Positions 1-7,703 of a stretch of DNA of 35,327 nucleotides are shown here, piece by piece. The notes under the pieces are model-generated. The model ran no database searches. It was not told the origin of the DNA and saw nothing but the letters and a program-made list of their open reading frames with translations. The translations under genes and the position numbers were made by a program. The stretch comes from a bacterium (GTDB lineage: Bacteria; Sysuimicrobiota; Sysuimicrobiia; Sysuimicrobiales; Thermofontiviventaceae), in the NCBI GenBank assembly GCA_030550015.1, contig JAUQQG010000089.1:1-35327 (forward strand), in the 5' to 3' direction. Each line of letters starts with the position of its first letter. The first letter of the stretch is position 1.

Positions 1-2
1 GC

Positions 3-350
3 AAGCTCGCCGCCGGACGGAACGCCTTCGACGTCCTTCGGGCAGTTTTCCCCCATGGCACCGTGACAGGGGCGCCGAAGGTCCGTGCCATGGAGATCAT
101 CGACGAGCTGGAACCCACTGCCCGTGGGCCATACGCAGGAGCCGTGGGATATGTCGACTTCCGAGGGAACATGGACACCGCCATCACCATCCGAACCATC
201 TTGGTCAAGGAAGGGAGCGCTTATATCCAGGCGGGTGCCGGCATCGTGGCAGATTCGATCCCTGAGCGGGAGTTCGAGGAAACAGTGAACAAAGCTCGCG
301 CGCTTCTCAAGGCGATCGAGCTTGCGGGGAGTCCCTCCCGGCCTCGCTGA
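3..350 (+). CDS. trpE: Anthranilate synthase component I, C-terminal fragment
   Basis: This is the carboxy-terminal end of TrpE, the chorismate-using subunit of anthranilate synthase; the 5' part lies outside the window. Reading from base 3 gives [17 protein letters not shown], then [20 protein letters not shown] and [10 protein letters not shown], the highly conserved final block of the chorismate-binding fold (the GAPK and GAVGY motifs line the active site). A GTG at 63 lies inside this conserved block and is not the start. The stop at 350 is followed 19 bases later by trpG, so the two subunits are probably cotranscribed. PabB and isochorismate synthases share the fold, but the trp operon context and the match to TrpE favour anthranilate synthase. 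Confidence 0.95.
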   Translation, partial: KLAAGRNAFDVLRAVFPHGTVTGAPKVRAMEIIDELEPTARGPYAGAVGYVDFRGNMDTAITIRTILVKEGSAYIQAGAGIVADSIPEREFEETVNKARALLKAIELAGSPSRPR

Positions 351-369
351 GTTTTGCAGGGTGAGACGT

Positions 370-1005
370 ATGGCGCATCAACGCGGAAAGGTACTCGTCA
401 TTGACAACTACGATTCCTTTGCTTACAACCTTGTGCAAGCCCTGGGAGAGTTGGGAGCCGACCCCGTGGCGCGGAGGAACGACGAAATCACTTTGGAAGA
501 GATCGCCTCCATGCGCCCGTTAGGGATTGTCCTCTCCCCTGGACCCTGCACCCCTCAGGAGGCAGGGATCTCTCTTGCGGTGGTCCGCCGGTTTTCCGGT
601 GCCATCCCGATCCTTGGCGTCTGCTTGGGACACCAGTGCATCGGCGAGGCCTTTGGAGGGAAGGTCGTACGGGCTCCTCTGCCCATGCACGGGAAGACCT
701 CGATGATCCATCACGATGGCAAGACCATCTTCGCCAGTCTCCCCAACCCGATTCTGGCAACACGGTACCACTCGCTGATCGTTGAGCTCGAGGGCCTTCC
801 TGAGTGCCTGGAGGTCTCTGCCTGGTCCTCGGATGGGTTGATCATGGGCCTGCGCCACCGGCAGTTCCTTGTAGAGGGGGTACAGTTCCATCCTGAGTCG
901 ATCCTCACGACCCATGGCAAGGAGATCTTGCAGAACTTCCTTCTCCTTGCGCAGGCGTTTTGGAACGCACCCACCAAACCCTACAGACTCGAGAAACCCA
1001 AATGA
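370..1005 (+). CDS. trpG: Anthranilate synthase component II (glutamine amidotransferase)
   Basis: This class I glutamine amidotransferase subunit supplies ammonia from glutamine to TrpE for anthranilate formation. The protein of 211 residues opens with VLVIDNYDSFAYNLVQ. The nucleophile elbow GVCLGHQ carries Cys85, and the FHPES block carries His174 and Glu176, completing the catalytic triad. The oxyanion block LSPGPCTP is also present. The frame stays open upstream to 322, but the ATG at 370 gives the standard family amino terminus and is preceded by GGGTGAG. It can also serve as PabA in folate synthesis in some bacteria; here the trp neighbours make the tryptophan role primary. Confidence 0.95.
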   Translation: MAHQRGKVLVIDNYDSFAYNLVQALGELGADPVARRNDEITLEEIASMRPLGIVLSPGPCTPQEAGISLAVVRRFSGAIPILGVCLGHQCIGEAFGGKVVRAPLPMHGKTSMIHHDGKTIFASLPNPILATRYHSLIVELEGLPECLEVSAWSSDGLIMGLRHRQFLVEGVQFHPESILTTHGKEILQNFLLLAQAFWNAPTKPYRLEKPK

Positions 1006-1020
1006 AGGAGGTTCCCTGAG

Positions 1021-2034
1021 ATGATCCGGGAAGCCATTGAGAAGGTAGTCCAGCGCATCTCCTTGAGCAGGGAGGAAGCGAGGGCGGCGATGGGCGAGAT
1101 CATGGATGGGCAAGCCACCCCTGCCCAGATCGCCAGCCTCATCACAGCACTCCGGATGAAAGGCGAAACGGTGGAGGAGATCGTGGGATTCGCCCAGGCG
1201 ATGCGCGAGCGCTCCGTGCGCATCTCCCCTCGCGTCGACCATCTCCTAGATACCTGCGGGACAGGTGGAGATCGCCTCAACACCTTCAATATCTCCACGA
1301 TCGCGGCATTCGTGATCGCCGGTTCAGGCGTTCATGTGGCCAAACATGGGAACCGCTCGGTGAGCAGCAGGTGCGGGAGCGCCGACCTCCTGGAGGCGCT
1401 GCAGATCCCTCTGGATGCGGATCCAGCTTCTGTCGAGCGCTGCATCGAGGAGGAGCGCATTGGGTTCCTATTCGCCCCGCGGTTTCACCTTGCTATGAAG
1501 CACGCTCTTGGCCCTCGCAGGGAGATTGGGATCCGAACTGTATTCAACATCCTTGGCCCGCTTACCAACCCCGCTGGCGCCCAGTACCAGATCCTGGGGG
1601 TCGCCGACCCATCGCTGGTGGAGGTGATGGCAGAGTGCCTGTTGGAGCTGGGAGCCCGTCGCGTCATGGTCGTACACGGGCTCGATGGGATGGACGAGCT
1701 CTCCATCTGTGCACCCACGAAGGTTGCTGAAGTGGACCAGGGCACCATTCGGACCTATACCTTGGATCCAGGAGAGATCGGGCTCTCCCACAGCGACCTC
1801 ACAGCGATCTCGGGTGGGACGCCTGAGGAGAACGCGCGGATCGCGCTCTCCATCCTCCAGGGAGAACATGGACCGCGCCGCGACGCCGTCGTGCTGAACG
1901 CGGCTGCAGGGTTGTACATCAGCGGGCATGCCAGTGACCTCCGGGAAGGTGTTGTTCTTGCCTGCGAGAGCATCGACTCCGGTGCGGCGTATGACCGGCT
2001 GGTTGCCCTTCGAGGGAGGCTTGCATCGATTTGA
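1021..2034 (+). CDS. trpD: Anthranilate phosphoribosyltransferase
   Basis: TrpD transfers the phosphoribosyl group of PRPP to anthranilate, the second step of the branch. The protein of 337 residues matches the usual family length. Diagnostic blocks are DTCGTGGDRLNTFNIST (about residues 77-93, PRPP and magnesium binding), KHGNRSVSS (108-116, anthranilate pocket) and GPLTNPAG. The start ATG has a strong AAGGAGGT ribosome binding site a few bases upstream, and the gap from trpG is only 15 bases. TrpD is a separate polypeptide here, not fused to TrpG as in enteric bacteria. Confidence 0.96.
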   Translation: MIREAIEKVVQRISLSREEARAAMGEIMDGQATPAQIASLITALRMKGETVEEIVGFAQAMRERSVRISPRVDHLLDTCGTGGDRLNTFNISTIAAFVIAGSGVHVAKHGNRSVSSRCGSADLLEALQIPLDADPASVERCIEEERIGFLFAPRFHLAMKHALGPRREIGIRTVFNILGPLTNPAGAQYQILGVADPSLVEVMAECLLELGARRVMVVHGLDGMDELSICAPTKVAEVDQGTIRTYTLDPGEIGLSHSDLTAISGGTPEENARIALSILQGEHGPRRDAVVLNAAAGLYISGHASDLREGVVLACESIDSGAAYDRLVALRGRLASI

Positions 2035-2098
2035 TCGTGTGGTCCCTTGAGTACGACCCAAGCACAGTTGCTTTGCCCTCACAGAGGGGACCGGACGC

Positions 2099-2884
2099 AT
2101 GACCATCCTGGACGAGATCGTGGCGCACAAGCGGAGGGAAGTCATGGAGGCCAAGGAGCAGAGGCCGCTTGAGATGCTCCAGGAGGTTATTGCAGGGGCG
2201 CCCACACCGAGGGATTTCCCTGGTGCCTTGATGGGAGAGAGGATCCGACTCATCGCCGAGATCAAAGCGGCATCTCCCTCCGGGGGCATCCTCCGAGAGA
2301 ACATCGATCCTATTGCCTTGGCTACTGCGTACGTGCGCGGAGGTGCAGCGGCGATCTCGGTGGTCACAGAAAAAAGGTACTTCCGGGGCAGGCCAGAGTA
2401 CATCCCCCAGGTCAAGCGCGCTGGACCAGCCCCTGTTCTTTTGAAGGACTTCCTCCTCGACACCTACCAGATTTATGAGGCCAGGGTCTTAGGAGCGGAT
2501 GCAGTGCTGCTCATCGCTGCGATTCTTGCACCGAACGAACTTGCGGAGTTGGTGGCCATCGCGCGGGGGCTCGGAATGGCCCCCCTTGTGGAAGTTCATA
2601 CTGAGGAGGAAGTGATCAATGCGGTCCAGGCTGGGGCGAGGCTCATCGGCGTGAACTGCCGGGATCTCCGGACGTTCGCCGTGGACCCCCAGGTCGCCGC
2701 ACGGTTACGCCCATTGATCCCCCCTGGGGTGCTTTCTGTTGCGGAGAGCGGGATCAAGACGCGCCAGGACGTGGAATGGCTGGAGGCGCTGGGGTATCAC
2801 GCGGTCCTCGTGGGGACCACGCTCGTCACCAGTGTAGATCCAGAGGCAAAGGTGCGGGAGCTCACAGGTGCGCGCGATTTGTGA
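2099..2884 (+). CDS. trpC: Indole-3-glycerol phosphate synthase
   Basis: This enzyme closes the indole ring from CdRP, releasing CO2 and water. The protein of 261 residues has the standard (beta/alpha)8 barrel layout: an amino-terminal helix ILDEIVAHKRREV, the first strand motif LIAEIKAASPSGG with its catalytic lysine, the VLLKDFLLD strand with the second lysine, then LIGVNCRDLRTF and VAESGI near the phosphate site. It is monofunctional, with trpF as a separate downstream gene. The 64-base gap from trpD is the longest inside this operon; I see no hairpin or promoter in it. The ATG at 2099 begins the family-typical amino terminus. Confidence 0.96.
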   Translation: MTILDEIVAHKRREVMEAKEQRPLEMLQEVIAGAPTPRDFPGALMGERIRLIAEIKAASPSGGILRENIDPIALATAYVRGGAAAISVVTEKRYFRGRPEYIPQVKRAGPAPVLLKDFLLDTYQIYEARVLGADAVLLIAAILAPNELAELVAIARGLGMAPLVEVHTEEEVINAVQAGARLIGVNCRDLRTFAVDPQVAARLRPLIPPGVLSVAESGIKTRQDVEWLEALGYHAVLVGTTLVTSVDPEAKVRELTGARDL

Positions 2885-2896
2885 GGAGGGCAGGCA

Positions 2897-3586
2897 GTGA
2901 TCCGGATCAAGATCTGCGGGATTACGACGCCAGAGGCAGCGCGTGTCGCAGCAGAGGCAGGTGCGGATGCCATTGGTCTTGTGTTCGCGCCAAGCCGGAG
3001 GAGGGTATCGGTGGAAGAAGCAAAGGCCATCGTGGCTGCTTTGCCCCCATTCGTCTCGCGCGTGGGGGTATTTGTTAACGAGGCACCCGAGCGCATCGCT
3101 GCCATTGCCGATGCGTGTGGGCTGGATGTCCTTCAGCTCCACGGGGATGAGCCTCCCGAAGCGTGCCGGTGGTTCCCACGGAAAGTGATTAAGGCCATCC
3201 GGGTGCGGGGGCCAGAGAGTCTGGAGAGTCTTGCGCGGTACGAGGTAGACGCCTTCCTGCTGGATACGTTCGTCCAGGGAGAAGCTGGCGGGACTGGGCG
3301 CACCTTCGACTGGGAGATCGCCAAGACCGCTAGTGCGCAGTTTCGGGTGATCCTCTCTGGTGGGTTGACCCCGGAGAATGTGCGCGAGGCCCTGGAACTG
3401 GTGCGGCCTTACGGGGTGGACGTGAGTAGCGGGGTGGAGACGGATGGCTCGAAGGACCCAGAGAAGATCCGGGCTTTTATTGCGGCGGTCCGTGAGTGGG
3501 AACACCGCCGGGTCCTTACACCTTTAATGGAAGAGAGTCCATGGACGCGACGAGGCGAGAGGAATTCAGGGGAGGGGGAAGGATGA
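2897..3586 (+). CDS. trpF: Phosphoribosylanthranilate isomerase
   Basis: TrpF isomerises phosphoribosylanthranilate to CdRP. Recognisable blocks are [20 protein letters not shown] with the catalytic cysteine, [28 protein letters not shown] and [10 protein letters not shown], followed by GVDVSSGVE. The start is GTG at 2897, 12 bases after the trpC stop. At 229 residues the protein is slightly longer than a typical TrpF of about 200-210; the extra carboxy-terminal tail after the last barrel helix runs over the trpB ribosome binding site and ends in a 4-base ATGA overlap with trpB. The tail may simply reflect selection for translational coupling. Confidence 0.95.
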   Translation: MIRIKICGITTPEAARVAAEAGADAIGLVFAPSRRRVSVEEAKAIVAALPPFVSRVGVFVNEAPERIAAIADACGLDVLQLHGDEPPEACRWFPRKVIKAIRVRGPESLESLARYEVDAFLLDTFVQGEAGGTGRTFDWEIAKTASAQFRVILSGGLTPENVREALELVRPYGVDVSSGVETDGSKDPEKIRAFIAAVREWEHRRVLTPLMEESPWTRRGERNSGEGEG

Positions 3587-4806
3587 AGGTGGACACGGGA
3601 AGCGAGAGCACGCTGCGGGGCAGGTTTGGGCCGTATGGGGGGCGCTATGTCCCGGAGACCGTGATCCCGGCGCTAGAGGAGCTGGAGGCAAGCTATCTCC
3701 GCTATCGAGACGACCCGGGCTTCCGGGGGGAGCTGGAAGAATACCTCAAGAACTACTGCGGCAGGCCAACGCCTCTCTGGTACGCCCGCAGGCTCACGGA
3801 GGCCATTGGGGGGGCAAGGATCTATCTGAAGCGGGAAGACCTCCTGCACACAGGAGCGCACAAAATCAACAACACCATCGGCCAGGTCTTGCTCGCTGTC
3901 AAGATGGGGAAACGCAGGGTGATTGCGGAGACCGGAGCCGGGCAGCACGGGGTAGCCACGGCAACAGCTGCTGCCTTGTTCGGGTTGCAGTGTGAGATCT
4001 ACATGGGCACAGAGGACATGGTCAGACAGGCTCTGAACGTGACCCGCATGCGGCTTCTCGGAGCAACGGTGCACCCCGTGGACTCTGGAAGCCGTACCCT
4101 CAAGGACGCCATCAACGAGGCGATGCGGGATTGGGTGACCAACGTCAGGACGACGTTCTATGTCATCGGTTCGGTTGTCGGCCCCCACCCCTACCCGATG
4201 ATCGTGCGCGACTTCCAGGCAGTGATCGGGCGAGAGGCACGCGCCCAGATCCTTGCAGAAGCAGGGCGTCTCCCTGACTATGTGATTGCCTGTGTGGGCG
4301 GTGGGAGCAACGCCATTGGGCTGTTCAGCGGGTTCCTGGACGCGGAGGAGGTACGTCTCGTGGGGGTGGAGGCGGGCGGGGAGGGGTTGGAGACGGGCCG
4401 CCACGCGGCTACCCTGTGCGTGGGGAGCCCGGGGGTGCTCCATGGGGCCTATACCTACCTCCTCCAGGACGAGCACGGGCAGATCCTGGAGACCCACTCG
4501 GTTTCCGCAGGGCTGGATTATCCCGGCGTCGGTCCCGAACACAGCTTCCTCAAGGATTCTGGGAGGGCCACGTACGTCGCCGTGACCGACACACAGGCCC
4601 TTGAGGCATTCCAGCTTCTGGGCACGACAGAGGGAATCCTCCCGGCGCTGGAACCTGCACATGCCCTAGCCTACGCGTGTGCGTTGGCTTCCCGTCTCCC
4701 GCGCGAGGCCATCATCCTCGTGGGGCTCTCAGGGCGCGGAGACAAGGATGTGGAGGTGGCGAGCAAAGCCCTCTTCCACGAGGTACATCAGGAGAGCGGG
4801 AGGTGA
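3583..4806 (+). CDS. trpB: Tryptophan synthase beta subunit
   Basis: TrpB is the PLP enzyme that condenses indole and serine to tryptophan. The protein has 407 residues. It opens with the [13 protein letters not shown] block; HTGAHKINN carries the PLP lysine (Lys94); AETGAGQHG and the phosphate loop GGGSNAIG are intact. This is the standard TrpB1 type that works with TrpA. The frame is open back to 3496, but the ATG at 3583 is chosen because it overlaps the trpF stop (ATGA), has GGAG 8 bases upstream, and removes a non-conserved leader. The stop is followed 8 bases later by trpA. Confidence 0.95.
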   Translation: MKVDTGSESTLRGRFGPYGGRYVPETVIPALEELEASYLRYRDDPGFRGELEEYLKNYCGRPTPLWYARRLTEAIGGARIYLKREDLLHTGAHKINNTIGQVLLAVKMGKRRVIAETGAGQHGVATATAAALFGLQCEIYMGTEDMVRQALNVTRMRLLGATVHPVDSGSRTLKDAINEAMRDWVTNVRTTFYVIGSVVGPHPYPMIVRDFQAVIGREARAQILAEAGRLPDYVIACVGGGSNAIGLFSGFLDAEEVRLVGVEAGGEGLETGRHAATLCVGSPGVLHGAYTYLLQDEHGQILETHSVSAGLDYPGVGPEHSFLKDSGRATYVAVTDTQALEAFQLLGTTEGILPALEPAHALAYACALASRLPREAIILVGLSGRGDKDVEVASKALFHEVHQESGR

Positions 4807-4814
4807 GGGAGAGG

Positions 4815-5633
4815 ATGAGCCGGATTCGGGAGACGTTCACACGGCTTCGCGCGGCCGGGAGGATCGCACTCATCCCCTTTGTCATGGCAGGGGACCCCGA
4901 TTTGGGGACGACTGAAGAACTCCTCCCGAAACTCGTGGAGGCGGGTGCAGACCTCATCGAGGTAGGCATTCCCTTCTCAGATCCCATCGCCGATGGACCA
5001 GTAAACCAGCGGGCAGCCCAGCGTGCCCTGGCAGCAGGTGCGACGCCCAGGGAGATCCTCGCGCTGTGCAGGCGTATCCGGGAGAGAACCGACGTTCCGC
5101 TCATTCTCCTCTCCTACTACAACCCCCTGCTCCGCTATGGGGTCGCCCCCTTCTGTAGGGATGCCCGCAACGCTGGGGTTGACGGCTTGGTGGTTCCAGA
5201 CCTCCCTCCCGACGAGGCTGGGGAGCTCGTGGCGGCAGCCAGGGATTCAGGTTTGGACACCGTCTTCCTCGCGGCTCCGACGAGTACAGAGGAGCGTATC
5301 GAGCTGGTGTGCCGCTTGGCCTCGGGGTTCGTCTACTGCGTTTCCCTGACAGGCGTGACAGGACCGCGGCGGGAAATCAACAAGGAGGCCATCACGCTTC
5401 TTGCACGCCTGAGAGAAAGGACTTCCCTTCCTCTCGTCCTTGGGTTTGGCATTTCCACACCTGCCCAGGTGAGGGAAGTGGCGAAATACGCGGATGGGGT
5501 CATTGTGGGGAGCGCCCTGATCCAAGCCATGGAGGAGGCTGGGCCGCAGGGAATCGAAGCTGCCATGCGCTTCCTCTCCCAGTTCCGGCAGGCTCTCAAC
5601 CTCACCCCCTCTACCCCCAGCGAGGTGATGTGA
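4815..5633 (+). CDS. trpA: Tryptophan synthase alpha subunit
   Basis: TrpA cleaves indole-3-glycerol phosphate and channels indole to TrpB. The protein has 272 residues. FVMAGDPDL, IEVGIPFSDPIADGP with the catalytic pair Glu49 and Asp60, LLSYYNPLLRYG, VDGLVVPDLPPDE, GFVYCVSLTGVTG and VLGFGIS are all present. The frame runs open from 4677, but the ATG at 4815 gives the family amino terminus and follows GGGAGAGG. It is the last trp gene; the next gene, an unrelated hydrolase, starts 136 bases later. No convincing terminator was seen in that gap. Confidence 0.95.
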   Translation: MSRIRETFTRLRAAGRIALIPFVMAGDPDLGTTEELLPKLVEAGADLIEVGIPFSDPIADGPVNQRAAQRALAAGATPREILALCRRIRERTDVPLILLSYYNPLLRYGVAPFCRDARNAGVDGLVVPDLPPDEAGELVAAARDSGLDTVFLAAPTSTEERIELVCRLASGFVYCVSLTGVTGPRREINKEAITLLARLRERTSLPLVLGFGISTPAQVREVAKYADGVIVGSALIQAMEEAGPQGIEAAMRFLSQFRQALNLTPSTPSEVM

Positions 5634-5769
5634 AGAAACCCATTGGACGTCGAAAGAGGTTTTGCTGGCATGCTGAAGAGCCTCTGACCGAGGAAGGATT
5701 CCTCTGCCCTACCCCAAAACATCCCTATGGACTCCCTGCTCTCCTGGGAGATGGAGGTTCCCTCTCACA

Positions 5770-6567
5770 ATGCTCGAGGTGCACGATCAAGGTGAAGTCA
5801 TCGCTGTACGCATGGCTCGTGCGGTGCTAGGGCGGCCCCTGTACTTTTGTTATGCCTTTCTGGTCAACGGCCTGCTTATCGATACAGGTCTCAGCCATGT
5901 CTGTGGTGCGTTTCAACGCTTCCTCCGGAAGTACCATGTGGAGCAGGTTGTGATCACCCATCACCATGAGGATCACTCGGGGAACGCCTGGGTTGCCAAC
6001 GCCCTGGGTTTTCTCCCATACGCCCATCCTCGTTGTGTGGAGATCCTCGCCACGGGTTTCCCCCTCCAGCTCTACCGTCATTTGATCTGGGGACCTGTCC
6101 GTCCGGCAAGGTGCCAGCCTATTCCCGCAAAGATCCAGGCGGGGAGGTACTCTTTCCAGGTGCTCCATGCCCCAGGCCACAGCGAGGACATGGTGGTCCT
6201 TCTGGAGCAGGAAAGGGGGTGGCTCTTCTCCAGCGACCTGTTCCTCTCCCGCCGGCTCTTGTATCTCCAACCCGAGGAGGATATCTATCAGCTCATGGCT
6301 TCATTAGACCACGTCCTCCGCTATGGGTTTACTACCGTCTTCTGCAGCCACAGGGGACGCCTGGACCAGGGGAAGGAGGCCCTCCAGGCCAAGTTGGATC
6401 ACCTCCGGGAGCTCGAGGCGGCCGTAAAGGACCTGAGGGCGAGGGGATGGGATGAAGAGGCAATCACCAGGAGGCTCCTCGGCCGGGAGGGGTGGATGAC
6501 TTGGCTCACAGGAGGGCACTTCTCCAAGCGAAATCTGATTCGCGCATTTTTGAGATCAACGAGATGA
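5770..6567 (+). CDS. Metallo-beta-lactamase-fold hydrolase, substrate unknown
   Basis: A 265-residue metallo-beta-lactamase superfamily protein. The metal motif reads THHHEDHSGN, so His64, His66, Asp68 and His69 fit HxHxDH; further ligands are the histidine in APGHSED, the aspartate in FSSDLF and the histidine in CSHRG. A binuclear zinc or iron site is expected. The carboxy-terminal 60 residues (LDHLRELEAAVKDLRARG onward) look helical and resemble the extra domain of glyoxalase II/LACTB2-type hydrolases. No signal peptide is visible, so it is probably cytoplasmic. GGAGG lies 12 bases before the ATG. The substrate (thioester, RNA, phosphoester) cannot be told from the sequence. Confidence 0.82.
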   Translation: MLEVHDQGEVIAVRMARAVLGRPLYFCYAFLVNGLLIDTGLSHVCGAFQRFLRKYHVEQVVITHHHEDHSGNAWVANALGFLPYAHPRCVEILATGFPLQLYRHLIWGPVRPARCQPIPAKIQAGRYSFQVLHAPGHSEDMVVLLEQERGWLFSSDLFLSRRLLYLQPEEDIYQLMASLDHVLRYGFTTVFCSHRGRLDQGKEALQAKLDHLRELEAAVKDLRARGWDEEAITRRLLGREGWMTWLTGGHFSKRNLIRAFLRSTR

Positions 6568-6594
6568 TCGCACCCGAGGATCCATAAGCCCACC

Positions 6595-7083
6595 ATGCCC
6601 CAGGTCCATCTCCGTACCCTCTGCTTTATCCGAGACGGAGATCGAGTCCTCCTGATCCGCCGTACTCACCCTCCCAACGTGGGGATGTTCAATGCGGTGG
6701 GAGGGAAGATCGAGCCCGGGGAGAATCCTTACCAGGCCTGCCTGCGGGAAGTAAAAGAGGAGACGGGCCTCTCCCTTCAGAAGGCATCGCTCCGTGCTAT
6801 TGTGACTGTGCTCGTCCTGGAGACGCTGGACCGGTGGATCCTGTTCACCTACATCGCGGAGCGCCCGCCAGGCCAGGAGGTAGTCCCCTCTCTCGAGGGG
6901 TCGCTCCAGTGGGTTCCCCTGGAGAAAGTTCCTACGTTGCCTGTGCCTCCGGATATACCCCTCCTTCTTCCATACCTGTTCAAAGAAGGAGCGGTCGTCT
7001 TTGTGAAGGTCATGTACGCAAGGGAGGAGAACCCTACACCGCTCTACGCGATGATCTCTTCCCATCCCCTGCGTCGCCTCTAG
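6595..7083 (+). CDS. Nudix hydrolase, MutT/MTH1-like
   Basis: A 162-residue Nudix pyrophosphohydrolase. The full Nudix box is present at about residues 37-59, GX5EX7REUXEEXGU, with Gly37, Glu43, Arg51, Glu52, Glu55, Glu56 and Gly58, so magnesium-dependent hydrolysis of a nucleoside diphosphate derivative is expected. It is preceded by LCFIRDGDRVLLIRR and followed by a long second half ending in ISSHPLRRL. The layout is like 8-oxo-dGTP-cleaving MutT/MTH1 enzymes, but the box alone does not fix the substrate. An Ogg1-type glycosylase 3.7 kb downstream makes a nucleotide-sanitising role attractive (inference). The start at 6595 has only a weak ribosome binding site. Confidence 0.85.
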   Translation: MPQVHLRTLCFIRDGDRVLLIRRTHPPNVGMFNAVGGKIEPGENPYQACLREVKEETGLSLQKASLRAIVTVLVLETLDRWILFTYIAERPPGQEVVPSLEGSLQWVPLEKVPTLPVPPDIPLLLPYLFKEGAVVFVKVMYAREENPTPLYAMISSHPLRRL

Positions 7084-7213
7084 TCCATTTGGAGGATACC
7101 CACCCCTTCCTCCTCCGGGTATAATAAAACTAGATCCATCAAGTTCCACCTATTGGCAAATTTTATATCTCATCTGCCCACGGACAGTCTTTAGGGGAAA
7201 ATGCCTTGATCGC

Positions 7214-7250
7214 ACTGCCTGCAGCGGGTCCGAAAACCCTTGGCAGTTTT
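7214..7250 (+). terminator. Possible hairpin with T run before the BON gene
   Basis: ACTGCC at 7214-7219 pairs with GGCAGT at 7242-7247. Inside it GGGT pairs with ACCC around the loop CCGAAA, and a short T run follows (7247-7250). This could be a weak intrinsic terminator for the preceding Nudix gene or a structured leader for the BON gene 33 bases downstream. The stem is short and has an asymmetric internal loop, so confidence is low. A TATAAT hexamer also lies at 7120-7125 but no good -35 partner is spaced correctly. Confidence 0.3.
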
Positions 7251-7282
7251 AAGAGTACGGAGCTAAGTGGGGGTGAGGCAGG

Positions 7283-7534
7283 ATGCCTTTCATCGGGGAC
7301 GAGATTCTCGCAGCGCAGGTCAAGGCGGCAATTTCGATGTGTACCTCCATTGGGATTGAGCCCATCAGGGTGAAGGCGAAGGACAGGGTCGTCATCCTCG
7401 CCGGGAGTGTGCAGACGCTTGAGCAGCGCGAGTGGGCCGAACGCATCGCGGCGGGGATCCCAGGTGTGCGGGGGGTCATCAACTCTTTGCTGGTTCGTGA
7501 ACCTGAGGGCTCCTCCACTTTGGGAGCAGCCTGA
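7283..7534 (+). CDS. Small BON-domain protein
   Basis: An 83-residue protein consisting almost entirely of one BON domain. The pattern DEILAAQVKAAI, then IRVKAKDRVVILAGSV, WAERIAAGIPGVRGVINSLLV follows the alpha-beta-beta-alpha-beta layout of the family, with the conserved glycine in the LAGSV turn and the GV.GVxN end. BON domains are thought to bind phospholipid or ligands and occur in OsmY and secretin-associated proteins. No signal peptide or lipobox is seen, so this copy is probably cytoplasmic. GTGAGG lies just upstream of the ATG. It is flanked by gaps of about 199 and 169 bases and may be transcribed alone. Confidence 0.8.
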   Translation: MPFIGDEILAAQVKAAISMCTSIGIEPIRVKAKDRVVILAGSVQTLEQREWAERIAAGIPGVRGVINSLLVREPEGSSTLGAA

Positions 7535-7703
7535 CCCACCTCCTGACCATTTCCACCAATCCCCAATTTCCCAGTACCCCGACAAAAGTTCTTGACTTTC
7601 TCCGGCGCCAGTGGGAGGAATTTTCCCTGGACATCGCGAACCTCGGGGTCTAGCTTTTGCTCTCATTTTCTGGATAGAAACCCTGGACCTGAGGTGATCG
7701 CGG

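Noticed and set aside
1468-2463. 331-codon minus-strand frame across trpD/trpC
   Set aside because: Antisense to two clearly conserved trp genes, with no domain or ribosome site.
3673-4662. 329-codon minus-strand frame inside trpB
   Set aside because: Shadow of trpB; composition is biased and no family is recognisable.
5690-5704. GAGGAA/TTCCTC hairpin after trpA as a terminator
   Set aside because: The stem is only six bases with a three-base loop and no T run follows.
7592-7620. Promoter with TTGACT upstream of the GH94 gene
   Set aside because: No -10 hexamer resembling TATAAT occurs at 16-18 bases.
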